64,000 nucleotides of DNA from Stichopus chloronotus (taxonomy: Eukaryota; Echinodermata; Holothuroidea; Aspidochirotida; Stichopodidae): positions 11,038,134 to 11,102,133 of the forward strand of contig CM037842.1 in NCBI GenBank assembly GCA_021234535.1. Reading direction: 5' to 3'. The notes under the pieces were generated by a model. It searched no databases and had not been told where the DNA came from. It saw only the letters and a list, made by a program, of their open reading frames with translations. Below are positions 40,801-53,074 of this stretch, piece after piece; positions within the stretch are counted from its first letter, which is position 1; every line of letters begins with the position of its first letter. A program made the translations under genes and the position numbers.

Positions 40801-41756
40801 TCTTTAAAGCTATGCCTAGGACGGCTTGATGAGACTGGTGGGCAATATTCAGTTGAAAAAAGCCACTGTTTGTATAATTAAAGAGTTTGGGAATGAAATC
40901 TTTCAGTGCCAATTTGATCAAACACTGACAAAACTTTTAATTTGAAAATTTTTTACGGGTAATGTAGGTTAAATATTTTATTCCCAATCGGGAGGGACTG
41001 ATATATTATCACAATTATGATCGGGATCAAGTAAGCTTAAAGAGTTTTAAACTGTTAAACTTACCCACCCTTGTCTTGTTCGTCTGAAGTAAAAAGGTTA
41101 AAAAGTAAAAAAAAGAAGAAGCTGGAAGGAATACCAACGTGAAAAGCAAAAGGATTCTTAAATGGAAGAGCACATTTTATTTCTAATAGAGTCACTTCAA
41201 ACCCCAGACCGATATCTCATTCATTTCATTCATATTGGTGTTTGAAGTAAGACTGCTCTGGTCAAGAAAGACTGTTGTTGCGTTGTTATGTTACACCTTT
41301 AAAGGACTGTAAACCCTTTGTTACTCTTTGAAAATATGATTTTTAAGGTCATATTAAACCCCAAAATTTGACAGCAGTGGTGAGAACGTAAATATCGTTT
41401 ATGGTTGATTGAGTTTGACATACTGTGAAAATAAAGGATCCGACTTTTCAACCATGGATCGTTATGTTTCTTTTAAGGAAATGGCTGTCGTGAAGAAACA
41501 ATATAAGGATCTGTTGTTGGTTGGCATCACACGTATCCCATAATGTAAAACACCACTGTGACCAAAAAAAAAAAACCCACTATAAAAAAGATGACTGCAA
41601 ATCCACAAACATCAGGCGGAACATGCTATTAAAACACGGCTTTGACCGTATAAAGAAATAAAACACTACATTTTATGGAATCTCAAAATTGTTCAGATAA
41701 CCATCTCTTCACTGTTTTCGTTGGTGACGTCAAGGACAGTTGACTCTGCCAGAAGG
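37900..41756. other. Non-coding, simple repeats
   Basis: G-runs near 38397, 39149 and 40023, an A/C-rich tract at 39661-39745, and the AATAAAGA array. No gene recognised. Confidence 0.45.
38690..38885 (+). repeat. Degenerate AATAAAGA-rich tandem repeat
   Basis: 'aataaagaatattaa' and 'ctacagtaataaagaa' variants recur at roughly 40-50 bp spacing. No gene. Confidence 0.65.
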
Positions 41757-41845
41757 AAGATGATGATATGTCATCCACAATGATGATATGTTATTCACAA
41801 TAATGATATGTCATCCATGATGATGATATGTCATCCACGATTACA
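41757..41845 (+). repeat. ~21 bp minisatellite, four units
   Basis: The unit is GATGATATGTCATCCACAAT with single-base changes between copies. Confidence 0.85.
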
Positions 41846-42599
41846 AATGAGTAACAGTTGAGTGTGCGTTGTTCATGGTTTATTCATTACGTAATTAATC
41901 ACGTCCAGCGAGGAAGATAAACTTTTTCTAGAGGGAAGAAGCTTAATGGATGAGATTACGGCTATTTACACGGTTCTAGCCACGCCGAAGAACTTAAATT
42001 ACAGGGACACCCCCTATACACGTGGGACTCAAATATCATTACACTGACAAAGCACAACAGCCACGGCAGTCGTTTATTGACATGCTTACATATACTTGCC
42101 ACGATAAGAGTTAGAGGTCGAATTCACTGGACTCGAGGCATCTTAAGGAATAGCGAAACAAAAAAAAAAGTGAGGAAGAAGTAAAGTTAAGTTTTATCAT
42201 CAAATTTGGATAATTGTGAATGCAACTGTCCTGGAAGCTGTTAATATGATCCTCGATAATTACTTGAAAGTAGACAAGACATATGCAACATACCGCGAAT
42301 AGCAGGACAACAAACACATCTGTAGTAAAACGTCTTGATATGTAACTGTCAGTGGCGTGGACAAAATATCACTACCCTGAATTCTAGTAAAGGGTACGTT
42401 ACAAAATGAATGTAACAAAGAGACTACAGCTTTCGTTCGGAGCGTTTATATTACATATTAAACTGGGGTGAAACAAGAAGATGACCCATAAGTAACACCA
42501 GGGTTGATAGTAAGTGAATGGAACTCCTCATTGAAAGGACCGATTGAGGGATATTAGGGGGTGTTATCAAAAGCATGGAAAATAACATCATTATTATTA
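41846..42599. other. Non-coding, nothing recognised
   Basis: Ordinary AT-rich sequence before the TGACC-type repeat. Confidence 0.45.
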
Positions 42600-43085
42600 T
42601 TATTAGATACAGGTGATCAGGTGACCACTACATATCATAATCAGGTACCCAACTACCAAGTTTGAAGTTCATTAGACTTACTGACCAGAAAGTAATTGTA
42701 GCACACTGTTTCAGAGCATTTTTAAAGATTTCACCTGTGACCTGTGAACTTTGACCTTAAAACACGCACAAACATGATTTTTAAATAAAATGGCGTATAC
42801 CAGTCATATATTTGGAGGTCTCAAGTAAATAGACATTTTGGATTAAGAAATACAGTGAATTTAACACTTTCATTAATTTGACCTTTGACCTTGCATTTTG
42901 ACGGGAGACAATTTCAAACCATTGATCACCTATCTACCAACTTTCACAGTCATCGGCGTTACGTTCTAGGAGGAGTAGAGGACGCAAACTTTTGAAATTT
43001 TCTTTCGCACACCCTTACAGATACACACACACAGAGACGCACACCTGCATCTGCCCACATTTTTACCCCTAATCCTAAGTGGGAG
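42600..43085. repeat. Dispersed repeat with TGACCTTTGACCTT words
   Basis: Contains 'cctgtgacctgtgaactttgacctt', 'ttaatttgacctttgacct' and a conserved-looking tail 'cgcacacccttacagatacacacacaca'. Non-coding. Probably a member of an invertebrate interspersed repeat family related in style to 1880-2285. Confidence 0.5.
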
Positions 43086-43829
43086 GTCTCAGGTCACCTT
43101 AAATACCATACCAGATTATACCCCCAATATCTCATACATCAACAGTACATGCACCATGGCAACTGCTGCTATGGCAAATGAGAGAGAGACATGATACATT
43201 ATCGTTATCCCTAAGCAACTCAGTATCTCATCCCGTGCATAACATGTATAGGGATGAGATAAAAAATGTTGGAATACAAAGAAATGTAACGCATGTAATT
43301 TCGTTATATTTATAAACAATGAATTGGTGTAGTCAGTGTTCTCCACAGATTTTTTTTCAGAGATGAAGCAGCAGCCCGAACGCAATCGCCGAGGGTTTGA
43401 CCTGGGACGCTCAAGCGTTCCTCTTAAAATTTGGATATCCTACTCGGAGCGATAGATGATACGAAACTGATGACACTCGCAGACCATTTCTTGCTCTATT
43501 TGAAACGACAGTAGCTTATTGTCTACTTTAATCTCGGTCGAGTTTAGTTTGGTGGGTGGGGTTTTATTTTTTTTTAGTGCCGGTCACTATTTCAAGGGAA
43601 GGGGGAGGGGTAATTTTTGGTCATTGGAGAACACTGACTGACGTTTGTATTTAATGTCTCTATACGTTTCAAAAAAGTTTAGAAACTATCATAAACAACT
43701 CCTCCATCACTTTTTAAACCAAGATGAGCGATCATCAGTTCTTTGTATTGTATCATCACATCATTACAGTTTGGTTGAATACTGCAGCATTACTTCTGTT
43801 GTATTTTAAGGAAACATTAAATTACTTGA
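43086..43829. other. Non-coding, nothing recognised
   Basis: Lies beyond the truncated end of the TRIM pseudogene; no propeller-coding remnant was seen. Confidence 0.45.
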
Positions 43830-44849
43830 GTTATCAGATCTTATTCACAAGATGTTTTAACACCAGGTATACACTGGAACGTCTGTCCTATCGTCTTTAC
43901 AACTGTGCCATATACATGACGCAGTCACTGTTAAATTTTCGTACCTGTTCATCATCTGATCACAATAATCAGATATTTGCTGTAAATCACAGCATAGTCT
44001 GCTCCTTGAGTAGATTTTTTTGCTGTATTCAAACTCTTAAAATTACTATCTACGTTTGCAAACTTTTTGCAGATTTCTCTCTCAATCTCGTCCCTAATCT
44101 CTTTAGAGTTTATTGTGATATTGTGTTGCCGACGCCTCTCTGATTTAGTCATACTTTTTATTCAATTCGATGACTTCAAGGATCTATTTGGCTTCCTTTA
44201 TTTTTCCTTTTGCTGTCTAACAAAACCTTCTTTAATCATAACTTTACTTTCAATTTTAACTTGAAATTCTTTCAATTCTTTCACCTGCTGTTTGTACTGA
44301 TTGCTTAATATTTCCGTTATATTTGTGACATGATCAAGTAACTGTTGTCAACTGGTTTCAGTCTTTTTTTGGTAACTCACACAGTTTTCGTTTATGTGCG
44401 TCCAAGTCCACCATCTTTAATTTCAACTGATCTCTTTCAGTTTCTGCTTAGTTCAGTTACTTCATGTAGGGTCACGACAGTCAGGCTTACCGCACGTGCA
44501 AGCCACAGACACATCAATTTGATTCGACCAACTCAAACACTTTTTTTAATTGCTTATTTACATACGAGTTTTCCAAATGTATATACTCAAGAACATTCGC
44601 AGTTTTAATCCCTTCAACTCCATTTTCCGGGATAGGACATTGCTGGTTACACATTGTACTGTAACTCGTACCACACTATTGCTTTGTTCGATGACTGTTT
44701 CCAAGCAGTCACTACAGTATCGATGGAATATCGATGGAGGCATGTCAACCGTTTGGGTTGTTTAGGTTGTTCCGAGCAACCAAGCACGGGAAGTTTTTGT
44801 GTCAGGTCCTTGCAGGAGTTGAAAATGATGAAGTACCTCAGTTGTTGAT
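43830..44849 (-). pseudogene. TRIM pseudogene with RING and coiled coil; both B-boxes deleted
   Basis: Read on the minus strand, this aligns with codons 1 to about 410 of the intact TRIM gene. The RING part keeps HRYCSDCLETVIEQSN (intact gene HRYCTDCLKTVIEQSN). The sequence jumps from the first cysteines of B-box 1 to the ...DLYDVTEQAEIERNQ equivalent, losing about 220 bp that encode both B-boxes. The coiled-coil part and a stretch matching ANLTVTAS and PDVKTSCES follow. It has many stops and frameshifts and lacks the propeller region. An intron acceptor is kept at its start, so it arose by DNA duplication and not by retrocopying. Open frames on the opposite strand here (43724-44143, 44345-44608) are its antisense shadow. 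Confidence 0.8.
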
Positions 44850-45234
44850 CTACAAATGAAAGTAAAACAATTTAAAAAAGATACCCTTAATCGTAATCAT
44901 ATAGACAAAATATTAGCCTTTCAACAATTTTGTAGTATTTTGTACCTGGCGCGATGTAAATAGGTGTACTATCCCTTTTTTTCGTCTGTTTGAAAATCAT
45001 TTAAAGAAAAGTCAGAGACAAACATCCTTCATCGAGTGGAATTTGGTTGATTATTCTGAGAAATATGTACATTATGCACAATTTCGTCAATTTCTGTGCG
45101 TTATACTTCACAATGACTTGGGTGAACTTTTTCTGTAATGGCGAATTTGGAGTTTTTGGATTTGGGGCACCAACGTGTAATGCTAACCTATTCAAACACT
45201 CTTAAAACTATACTTCAAATTTTCCAATCGTTGT

Positions 45235-45640
45235 ATAATGTCACCTACCTCACTGTCACTAACTTCTCTTCCTACGTTTGACTAACCTGTTTAATCGAAT
45301 ACGTCTCTTGGACTTGCTACATTATTTTTCAATAGTGAAATCTGTTCAGAAATTTGACAGAAATACCAGTACGACCATTAGTTCCAGTGTGTTCATATAC
45401 ACTGATATATACTGCGAGACACATTGTCACAGGATGCGATTTTATGATTAAGAGTATGAACTTTGGGAAATGTCACCACCGTACTATGGTAAACTACAAA
45501 CTCACGACAGGTAGTTGATTGTATTTAAAAAAATGACTGCAGTATATTTAAGAAACACAACACACACAACACGCATTAATGATACATCCTCTGTGGTTCT
45601 TACAAATAACCCCCATGAACTCTGCAAAATAAGTGGCAGT
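45235..45640 (-). promoter_or_regulatory. TRIM-family promoter and leader exon, minus-strand (pseudogene) copy
   Basis: Inverted homolog of 46895-47290. On the minus strand the TATA equivalent is TATATGAA (45392-45399). The leader exon ends at 45249 with GTGAG|GTAGGT, still a usable donor. About 400 bases further on the minus strand the TRIM pseudogene coding exon begins behind its own acceptor (44850-44851). Order and spacing fit promoter, leader exon, short intron and coding exon of one duplicated gene. Confidence 0.55.
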
Positions 45641-46329
45641 AATGTATGGTGCGCCATTTGTGCAAATATTGAAGCATTTCAAAACTAACCAGCATGTGGC
45701 CTTGTTTTAAATGATGTTGCTAAGTGAACGATATTGAACTGGAATCGCCTTATAAAGGAATTGAAAGACCTTTGACCTACTTGAAGACCTGATTTTCATT
45801 CGATTTGGTTGGTGTTAAAGTATTATCAGTGATTAAACTTTCCGTCCAATCTCCTAATAACAGATCCCTGAAGTCCTTACACCATCACAAGTAATTCTGT
45901 TGACAATAGGCCTATTAATTTTGCCGCCAAAAGTCGTTAAGTCGTCAAAGCTAATGGAACCTTCAAAATTAATTTCATTGCTAAAGCTCATTATGTCATG
46001 TCAAATTATACTCCGTCGTATTCCATTACGCCGTCTAGTTAAGCACTTGCGCCTTCAAAAGTCACTCCGTTGTGTAGTAAAGTCATTAAATCGTCAAAAC
46101 TTAACTTCCTATTTCATTCACACCTGGACGGGCCAACTGGGGCAGTAATGTGTTACGTTATAGCGCCATCATTTAGTCAGCAACTTCAAAGCAGCGGAAA
46201 TCTTAATAACCACATGACTAAGTCGTCCAAAAGGCTGGAGTAAGAAGAGGGGGGGGGGGGGGGAGGGTGGACGATTGCCCCGCCGTACAGTTGGCAGACT
46301 AACATAAACGCAAAAGTTCAGGAAAGTAT

Positions 46330-46800
46330 TACAGTATTCATCAGGAAATTAAAGAAAAACCTAATAGTTTTTCAACAATTCTCAGCTCACCTCTTGTTCA
46401 AAATTCTATGTGCACCACTGCAAAAGGGTTACACTGAATTTGTGTATCACACTGATTGTGGGCCTCTCACTAATGTCTCACATGGCTGAATCTCTTTGCT
46501 TAACAATGTTAGTGTTAAAATGTTATTGCTGTTTACACATATTGTGGAAGGGTTCGGAGAGATACTCTTGAATTGCAATAGTTTCGTTCCTGTTACCCTT
46601 GAACTTCACATTTATGCGGCCGGGATGCAAACACATTGTATGTATGTTTGTACAAAATGCGGAATGCCCATTAGAAGAGTGTATACCCAATTCAAATTAA
46701 AGAAAAACTTCAATAGTTTTTCCACAATTTTCAGCCCACCTCTTGTTCAAACCTTTGAACCTTTGCAACCTTTGTATTTACTACGTGCTCCACTCTACCA
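46330..46800 (+). repeat. Diverged tandem duplication between the two TRIM promoters
   Basis: 'attaaagaaaaacctaatagtttttcaacaattctcagctcacctcttgttcaaa' (46347-46402) recurs at 46695-46755 with about ten changes. It lies between the two head-to-head TRIM leader copies. Non-coding. Confidence 0.6.
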
Positions 46801-46894
46801 TGATGAAGACTGCAGACACTGTTGATCGAGTCTGTGCATGTATGTGAAGTGCTTACACAAAAAGGTGTCTTCAGTCTGCCACTCAGATGTAACA

Positions 46895-47290
46895 TGACTT
46901 GGCCGAAATAATTTTCTGCTCACAAAAGTTTAAGAGCCAAACAGGAAGTATCATTCATGTGGGTCGTGGGTCTTAAATACACTGCAGTCATTTGCATGCA
47001 ATCAGCTAGCTGTCCTGGGTGTTTGCATTTTGTACCGTATTATGGTATTGACATTTCCCAAAGTATATATTTCTCATCATTAAATCACATCGCGTGACAG
47101 TGTGTCTCACGGTATATCAATGTATATAAACACACTGGAGCTAATGGTCGTACTTGCATTTCTATCAAATTTTTGAAGAGATTTCACTCTCGAAGATACT
47201 ATAGCACGTCCGAGGGAGGAACTGGATCAAGCAGTTTAGTCAAACTGTCTGAAGAGAAGTTCGTAAAAGTGAGGTAAGTCACGATGTCCT
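46895..47290 (+). promoter_or_regulatory. TRIM-family promoter and 5' leader exon, plus-strand copy
   Basis: This segment matches the inverse of 45235-45640 over about 400 bp. A canonical TATATAAA lies at 47123-47130. A non-coding leader exon, expected to start near 47155, ends at 47273 in GTGAG|GTAAGT, a perfect donor. In the inverted copy the same layout is followed by a TRIM pseudogene, which is why I read this as a TRIM promoter. It could serve the intact gene at 53075 through a 5.77 kb leader intron, or be the orphan front of the decayed copies at 47480-48850. Confidence 0.55.
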
Positions 47291-47479
47291 ATGATTGGAG
47301 AATGCCAAGCATGGCTTTTAATGTGAATAAGACCTTTAAAATGCAACAACATGGCAAATAAACAAAATGCATGTGGTCATTGTTAATGAAAAATGTAGTA
47401 AAGTATGCAGTGATTTAACTCACTAGGATGATGTTATTTATAAATATTCAGTATTGACAACAAATGGAGTATTTTTTAT

Positions 47480-47690
47480 ACCAGTTGCGGTAGAAGAGGA
47501 TGGATGAGAAAGAAAATACAAAAATACTTGTAGAAACAACATTGGAAAGCCACTCTCGTATAGTTTGTTGGCTATGTCGGAGGACGCGAAAATTCCTTTC
47601 TGCACACATGTTCAATTGTCAAGTAAATAACAAGCATTGAAAGCAGCAAATCAGGTGGATACCAAAGTGGTGCCAGTTTTGGTTATTTTT
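47480..47690 (+). pseudogene. TRIM 3'-end remnant A
   Basis: Degenerate copy of the last codons and 3' UTR of the intact TRIM gene (compare 55185-55345). The order 'gtagaagagaatggat', 'acttgta', 'acattggaaag' and then the UTR block 'tcaagtaaataacaagcattgaaag' is kept. Insertions break any frame. It has the same strand as the intact gene. Confidence 0.6.
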
Positions 47691-47694
47691 TGTC

Positions 47695-47775
47695 TGAACG
47701 CTGTAGAGAAAGATGGATTTGAAAAACTTGTTGTAGCGACATAGAAACTTGGAAAGCTACATCCCAGCTGGCAAA
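47695..47775 (+). pseudogene. TRIM 3'-end remnant B
   Basis: Second short copy of the TRIM terminus, with 'aaaaacttgttgtagcgac' followed by 'aacttggaaagctaca' (intact gene: aaaaacttgtaatagcaac ... aacttggaaagataca). A UTR-like piece at 48575-48620 ('gttatcaagtaagtgacaaac') may be its displaced tail. Confidence 0.55.
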
Positions 47776-47789
47776 AGTATCTGAGACCC

Positions 47790-47930
47790 ATCAGGGCTCT
47801 AGCTGTGCAAGATGGTGCCCATATGTACTAAATCGGTTCCACATGGGTGTCATTTGGGCTATATGAGCTACGATCGCACCAATTTACCCATGTGATACCC
47901 AGATGGGCTTCACCCGGGGCTGGTGAGCAA
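47790..47930. repeat. CCCATATGG/CCCATGTG-type degenerate repeat
   Basis: Words such as GCCCATATG, CACATGGGTG, TTTGGGCTATATG, CCCATGTG and CCCAGATGGGCTTC recur in alternating orientation. This kind of low-complexity pattern, common in marine invertebrate DNA, has no coding potential. Confidence 0.45.
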
Positions 47931-48644
47931 TTAAATGCTAGTTCTACATTTCAGTTGATTATTTTTGCCACTCCATGCATAGCCTAACATAACACTGGTA
48001 CAAATTTTGCACTGTACTTAACCTGTTGAGTACGTTGCACGCTTCACACTATATAGAACCATTGTATAAAGCTATATCATGAATACACATTAATTTTCAT
48101 ATTTCATAGTAATATTTGTCTCTTCATTCTGATTTATATGGTTATATGATTAATCCTCATATGGCAATTAAAAGTCTTAGGGTATAGTTAATTGTACTTA
48201 CTATGGGGGGGGGGGGGGGGTCTCTGCACCTGAAAGTGTGCATCTAGGTTTCATTCAAATATCGTGATTATCATTGGTTAATAATTCAGTGAGTTATGAT
48301 CTATATACATCATATTGCAATAATTTTTCAGATATATAATCATTGAGCCCAACTTATTCATTTAACTTTTCAATCTACGAAAACAAGCAAGTTCTCGGTA
48401 TACTACTTATGCACAAGGCAATGTTTGGTGTTCGTGCTTTGGTTGTCGTTCGTAAACTACTTCACGAACACTTTTTTGAAATTTAATTTGATTATTGAGA
48501 GCGATAGAACTACACAACATTCCATGTATAACCTACAAAGGCCCAACCTATCTTGCGCATTCTGCTCACGTATTTAGTTATCAAGTAAGTGACAAACATT
48601 GTTAACAGCAAGTTAGGTGTGATATTGTTTTTCAGTTTTGGGTA

Positions 48645-48850
48645 GCAAGTGTATAACCACAGTAGAAAACGATGGATCGGAAAAAAGAGAGAAAAACTTG
48701 TAGTAGCGACATTGAAATTTGGAAAGCTACATTCTTGTAGTTCACTAGTTATGTAGACCGAAAAGAACGTTTCTGTCTGCTCACATATTCAGTTATCAAA
48801 TAAATGACAAACACTGACAACAGCAAGTAAGGTCAGACGCCAATGTTTTT
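48645..48850 (+). pseudogene. TRIM 3'-end remnant C
   Basis: Third copy. It starts 'ataaccacagtagaaaacg' (intact: ttaaccaccgtagaagaga), contains 'gatcgg' and 'acttgtagtagcgacattg', and ends with the UTR block 'tcaaataaatgacaaacac'. A small insertion interrupts the reading frame. It marks a third former gene end in the same orientation. Confidence 0.6.
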
Positions 48851-51800
48851 CCAATGTTCGGTTGATGTGATCACTAGGTAATACTTAAGTAGGAGGTTTT
48901 AATAATATGTTTAGGTCAGGAAACAGTTGCTAAGTAGAAGTTGAAACGCTTTGAAAGGAGGCTTTTTTTTTGTGTTAAGTCTTTGAAGTCGTTTGTATCG
49001 TTCTTGACGTTTGTGTATAACTTATAAGGGATCAATAAGTAAACAAGTATGATATTTGCGGTCTGCGGTACAACTTTGAAAAAGAACTCGGGTTTCCTAC
49101 CTTCTACAACACCCGCCAGTCGTCACGGAAATAAAGAATTATTCCGCCTTTTGTCGTATGGTTTCCCGTATCAGAATAAAACACGTGAGCTGTGTTTCAA
49201 AACATTAACAAATAATCTTCACATGGTTCTTTCAGGAAGCTGTAGGAAGAGTCTCGTCTAGCTGCCAAAAATTAGACTCTGCCTCTTCAGCTCCTTCACA
49301 TCTCCACCCAGCAACACTTCGCCTGCTCTGATACAGCAGTCTTAATTCCGAAAAGATAACCAGTAATTTGACTTTTAAAACAGTCGTCCTGACTTAAACC
49401 TCTGCAAGCTTGCCTCAAACCACTGTTGTACATTGCTTCTCATGAGGTTGAAGCAATAGCGAATAAAAATTTGCTTCTAGACTATGTAAGTATTGGATGT
49501 ATCATGTATCGCACAAAATATAAAGGACGTCTAAGTTGTACTGTCCGTCATAAATTGAAACTCCTTTTACAGAGAAAAGCTAAATGGCTAAAAATAAATT
49601 TAATTTTCGGTTTCATTTTCTTCCAAAAAGCAGCCCCCGCTTTAAGGAAACATCTCATATCTTTCCTGATGTATGATTTTATCCTGTGAGAGGAGATTGC
49701 ATGGTAACAACATCTTTATTCATAAGTTGTCATAGTTACCATATCATTACGAATATACTTAAATATTTTAAATACATTGTTACTGATACCCAAAAGTTTT
49801 TTGGGTGTATCAAATAAATCTTTGTTGATTTTTGGACATGTTTATAGTTTGTCTGAAGTATGAGTGACTTAAAATGTTTCTTTCACAAATGTCCTATATC
49901 TACCAATAATATGAACGTCCTTCACACCGTGAATGACGATTTTTTGAATATTGAAAACACAATGTCTTTAAGATAGATGAATGCTAATTGATCAACAATT
50001 GACTAGAAGAAATTACCAAAAAAAAAAAAAATGGAAATTTCATTATTACATTTTTTGACACTTTTCCAGGTTTTCTTTTTAAACCTTATTTGGGTAATAA
50101 AAGTTATCTATTGATGAAATGCTTTTTTTTAACAGGTCGTAGTTAAATTAATTATCTTTCAGTATACTTTCAAGTCATTTCACTAACAACTGTGAGAAGA
50201 AATTATGCTGAGCAACATCTAGTTTATTCACAGTTTCGTTTGATACTGTACAGCGAAGATGTAGTATATGCCATATGATATAGAACTAATCTACAGCAGT
50301 AACTCATGTTTCGATAATAGTTACTTCCTTTTCAACTATCACAAATATTTGTGAGTGTTTCAGTTTATAGTTGGCATATATGCACAGGATACATGAATAT
50401 AGCCTCTCGAGTGGGTTATTATTCTGTCCATAAATTGAAGGGTGACAAGTGGTCCTGCATTCTTTATTACTGAGTCGAACTCCTGTTAGTCTAAGCAACC
50501 TGATCTACGGAAGGTACTGTAACGTGCTGCTTGATCTCCGTGTCTGGCAAAGGTGGGTGCACAGCCCATGGGTGATATGTAGGCTAACTGATATTGCAAT
50601 AATACTCAATCATGTGTCAATCACAGTGGTAACTTCAAGTGGTTACCAAGTTTTCAGGAAGAATTCAAAGCAGGACTATCATGCCACCCTATAGGCTTAA
50701 AGTGTGTCTTTATGGTCAATTACTGATTGTGTAATATCTGTTTAAGCCCTTGACAACCAATCACTAGGGGTTACTTGTAGCCACTTGGAAAATTTCTGGG
50801 GTTTCAAATAATTGGCTTTTTCAGCAAAGTTGTTAAGAGTGGTGCGGACGGAGTTATTTGAGTTCCTGTTGTCGTTGCTAGGTCTTGTCCGATTGTAGGT
50901 ACAGATGATGTGCTACTGAGTTGGGGAGGTTATCCATCCCTACCAGCCTTTCGGAAAGTGGCTAAAGACTGGGGAAACACTTCTGTCCATTGGATTGCGA
51001 CGTTTCTGTAAATGGTGGTCCTGGGAGCAGGTTTGAGTTTGCACTTGCAATTGTTTCGTTTCACTGTTCAACCCTGCGTAGTTATCTATCCTCTGGACAC
51101 TTATCAAAAAGAGTAGGCAAATCTCGCCAGGGTTCATCCACGATCAACATGGTATAGATGACCCCGAGCTCAACACACTGTAGTATTGATGTATTAAATT
51201 TGATATGTTACTGGGTCATGATTTGTGCTTGGTAACTATATCATCCATTTGTTTTGATTTTATTCCATACTGAATTAATAACAGTAAGGAACCACGGTGT
51301 GAAATGTACAGAACTCTTTCCTTAAATACCTTAGTTTCATGAGTGGGCATCACATGATACATAACATGGTACAAAGTGTAAAGGTCTGCACTTCCACCTG
51401 TATTTCTTTGCAAGGAGGGCGATGTACGAATACGTAACATCAACAACAATGCTGTTGCATCACAAAGTTGTTGAAGAGTTGTGCATTTTCTTCATAGTAA
51501 TCCTTTTAAGTCCTCATAGTAATTCTTTTAAGTCCAAAACATGTGAATATCCATCAAAACGTCCCCAGGAGACGGATTCACGTCTCAACAAGTTGTGAAC
51601 AATTGCACGACTGAAAGGAAATTAGCACATACGTTACGCATAGCATGCAAGTATTCAATAGTGCAGTAGGACTATAGCGTATACAACGTGTAGGACTAAC
51701 CGTACATATAGGTAGGTCCTAGCTACAGTAGGACCAACATTCCAATTCCCAATGGCAATACGAATGTGTTGGAAGCGTAACCCATCAGTTTCAGCCCACG

Positions 51801-52014
51801 TCAGAGAGATGTAAAAACCATATACGCTGTAAAGGTGTTTAAAGGATGTTGTTTGCCAGTCGATAATAGCCACGGGAAAATACAAGCCACACAGTACACT
51901 AGCTTCGGTAATATCTCTGACTCACCAAAACAGACCTATGGGATGAAGTTTGATAGGACTTTAAAGGTTTATGCATCACGGATGGAGGTATTACATGTAC
52001 TCCTGAAGTACAGA

Positions 52015-52195
52015 CGTCACCGTAAATCCAACAATGAACCAAAGTTGAACCAAATTTGGACCAATGTTTGAAACAGTACACGACACCAACGCTGGCCCAG
52101 CAGTTGGCTAATCGTTGGATAGACATTGGTCCAACAAGAACCAAATTTGGGCCAATGTTACAGACTGATCATTGGACCAGTGTTGGGCTGCAGTA
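52015..52195. repeat. TTGGACCAATGTTG-type degenerate tandem repeat
   Basis: Variants of TTGGNCCAATGTTG and its complement occur about nine times (aaccaaagttg, tttggaccaatg, cattggtccaac, tttgggccaatg, cattggaccagtg). It is an imperfect short-period repeat. Confidence 0.55.
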
Positions 52196-53028
52196 ACCTA
52201 GATGGTGTTTGTTATCATGTATACTCAAATATGTTGGAACAATACTAGGTTCACAGTTGTTATTAGCTAACATAGCGGTACAAGGTTGATTGATTAAGGG
52301 TAGAACTTCAGTGCCTAAAAACAATCAATATAGTAAAATATCTGGTATAAATATCTTCACAACATCTTCACAACATACAAAGTTTGATCACCGCATGTCA
52401 GTATGCGCCTTTAGTTCCACTGCCGTGCGTTGGAAGCCACTGGCTTCCAACTCCACGTTGTATGTTATATTGTAAAAACGAGGCCATTCAGCCAGTGGAG
52501 AGAGGTATTAAATTTCTTTCGAATGATGCGGTTGACTTGATATGGCCTGGAGCACTGAAAACCGGAATGGCAGCGCGATTAAAGGCCGCTTTTTCACATG
52601 GACCTTTTTCTTATTACCACCAACAACAAACAATATTTACCCCAAAATCTGTATATTCATGTCACAAGTATAAAACTACCTCATTATTTTCAAGTACCTA
52701 TACCTTTAGTCTTTTTATTTACTTTGAGTTATAGATTAATCACATAGAGCTACGTTTAGATGCAACAAAAGTTGCAAATATCCTTAAGCTTTATTTGCAA
52801 CTTGATCAAAGTTGACCCAGTATACACTGCAGTAATACATCACAGTTCAAACAAGAAAAGGTTGCAATTTACGTAGGAAGTCATACACGTTTTACTTTCT
52901 TTGTCATATGAAATAATGTTACTACCACTGCAAACAAAAAAGAATAAAAATGAGATACATAATCCTGTTGTTGGTTGGTATCGTTGGTCGAAAGAAGACG
53001 TAACTTTTAAAAGTCTACCGTTTGCTAT

Positions 53029-53041
53029 TTTTTTTTTGCAG
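53029..53041 (+). promoter_or_regulatory. 3' splice site upstream of the intact TRIM start
   Basis: A run of T followed by GCAG ends at 53041, and the exon would begin CTCAGGTATT. The pseudogene has the equivalent junction (TTTGTAG then ATCAACAACTGAGG), so the leader intron is an ancestral feature of this paralog group. Confidence 0.65.
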
Positions 53042-53074
53042 CTCAGGTATTAAAGATACATCAATATCCTTGTG

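Larger units (their letters stand above)
47274..53040 (+). other. Possible leader intron of the TRIM gene, with remnants and repeats
   Basis: Between the donor at 47274 and the acceptor at 53041 lie the three TRIM 3' remnants, a CCCATATGG-type repeat (47790-47930), a 13 G run (48205-48217), a TTGGACCAATG-type repeat (52015-52195) and otherwise plain AT-rich sequence. Open frames at 49049-49261, 49426-49689 and 52384-52734 carry no motif I recognise. Confidence 0.35.

Noticed and set aside
43724..44608. Plus-strand frames of 139 and 87 codons
   Set aside because: Antisense of the minus-strand TRIM pseudogene, which explains their apparent complexity.
45900..46148. 82-codon plus-strand frame
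   Set aside because: Built from a degenerate GTCGTYAARTCGTCAAA-like repeat, not protein-like.
53072..53074. GTG as TRIM start codon
   Set aside because: ATG follows directly in a good context; eukaryotic GTG initiation is not needed.
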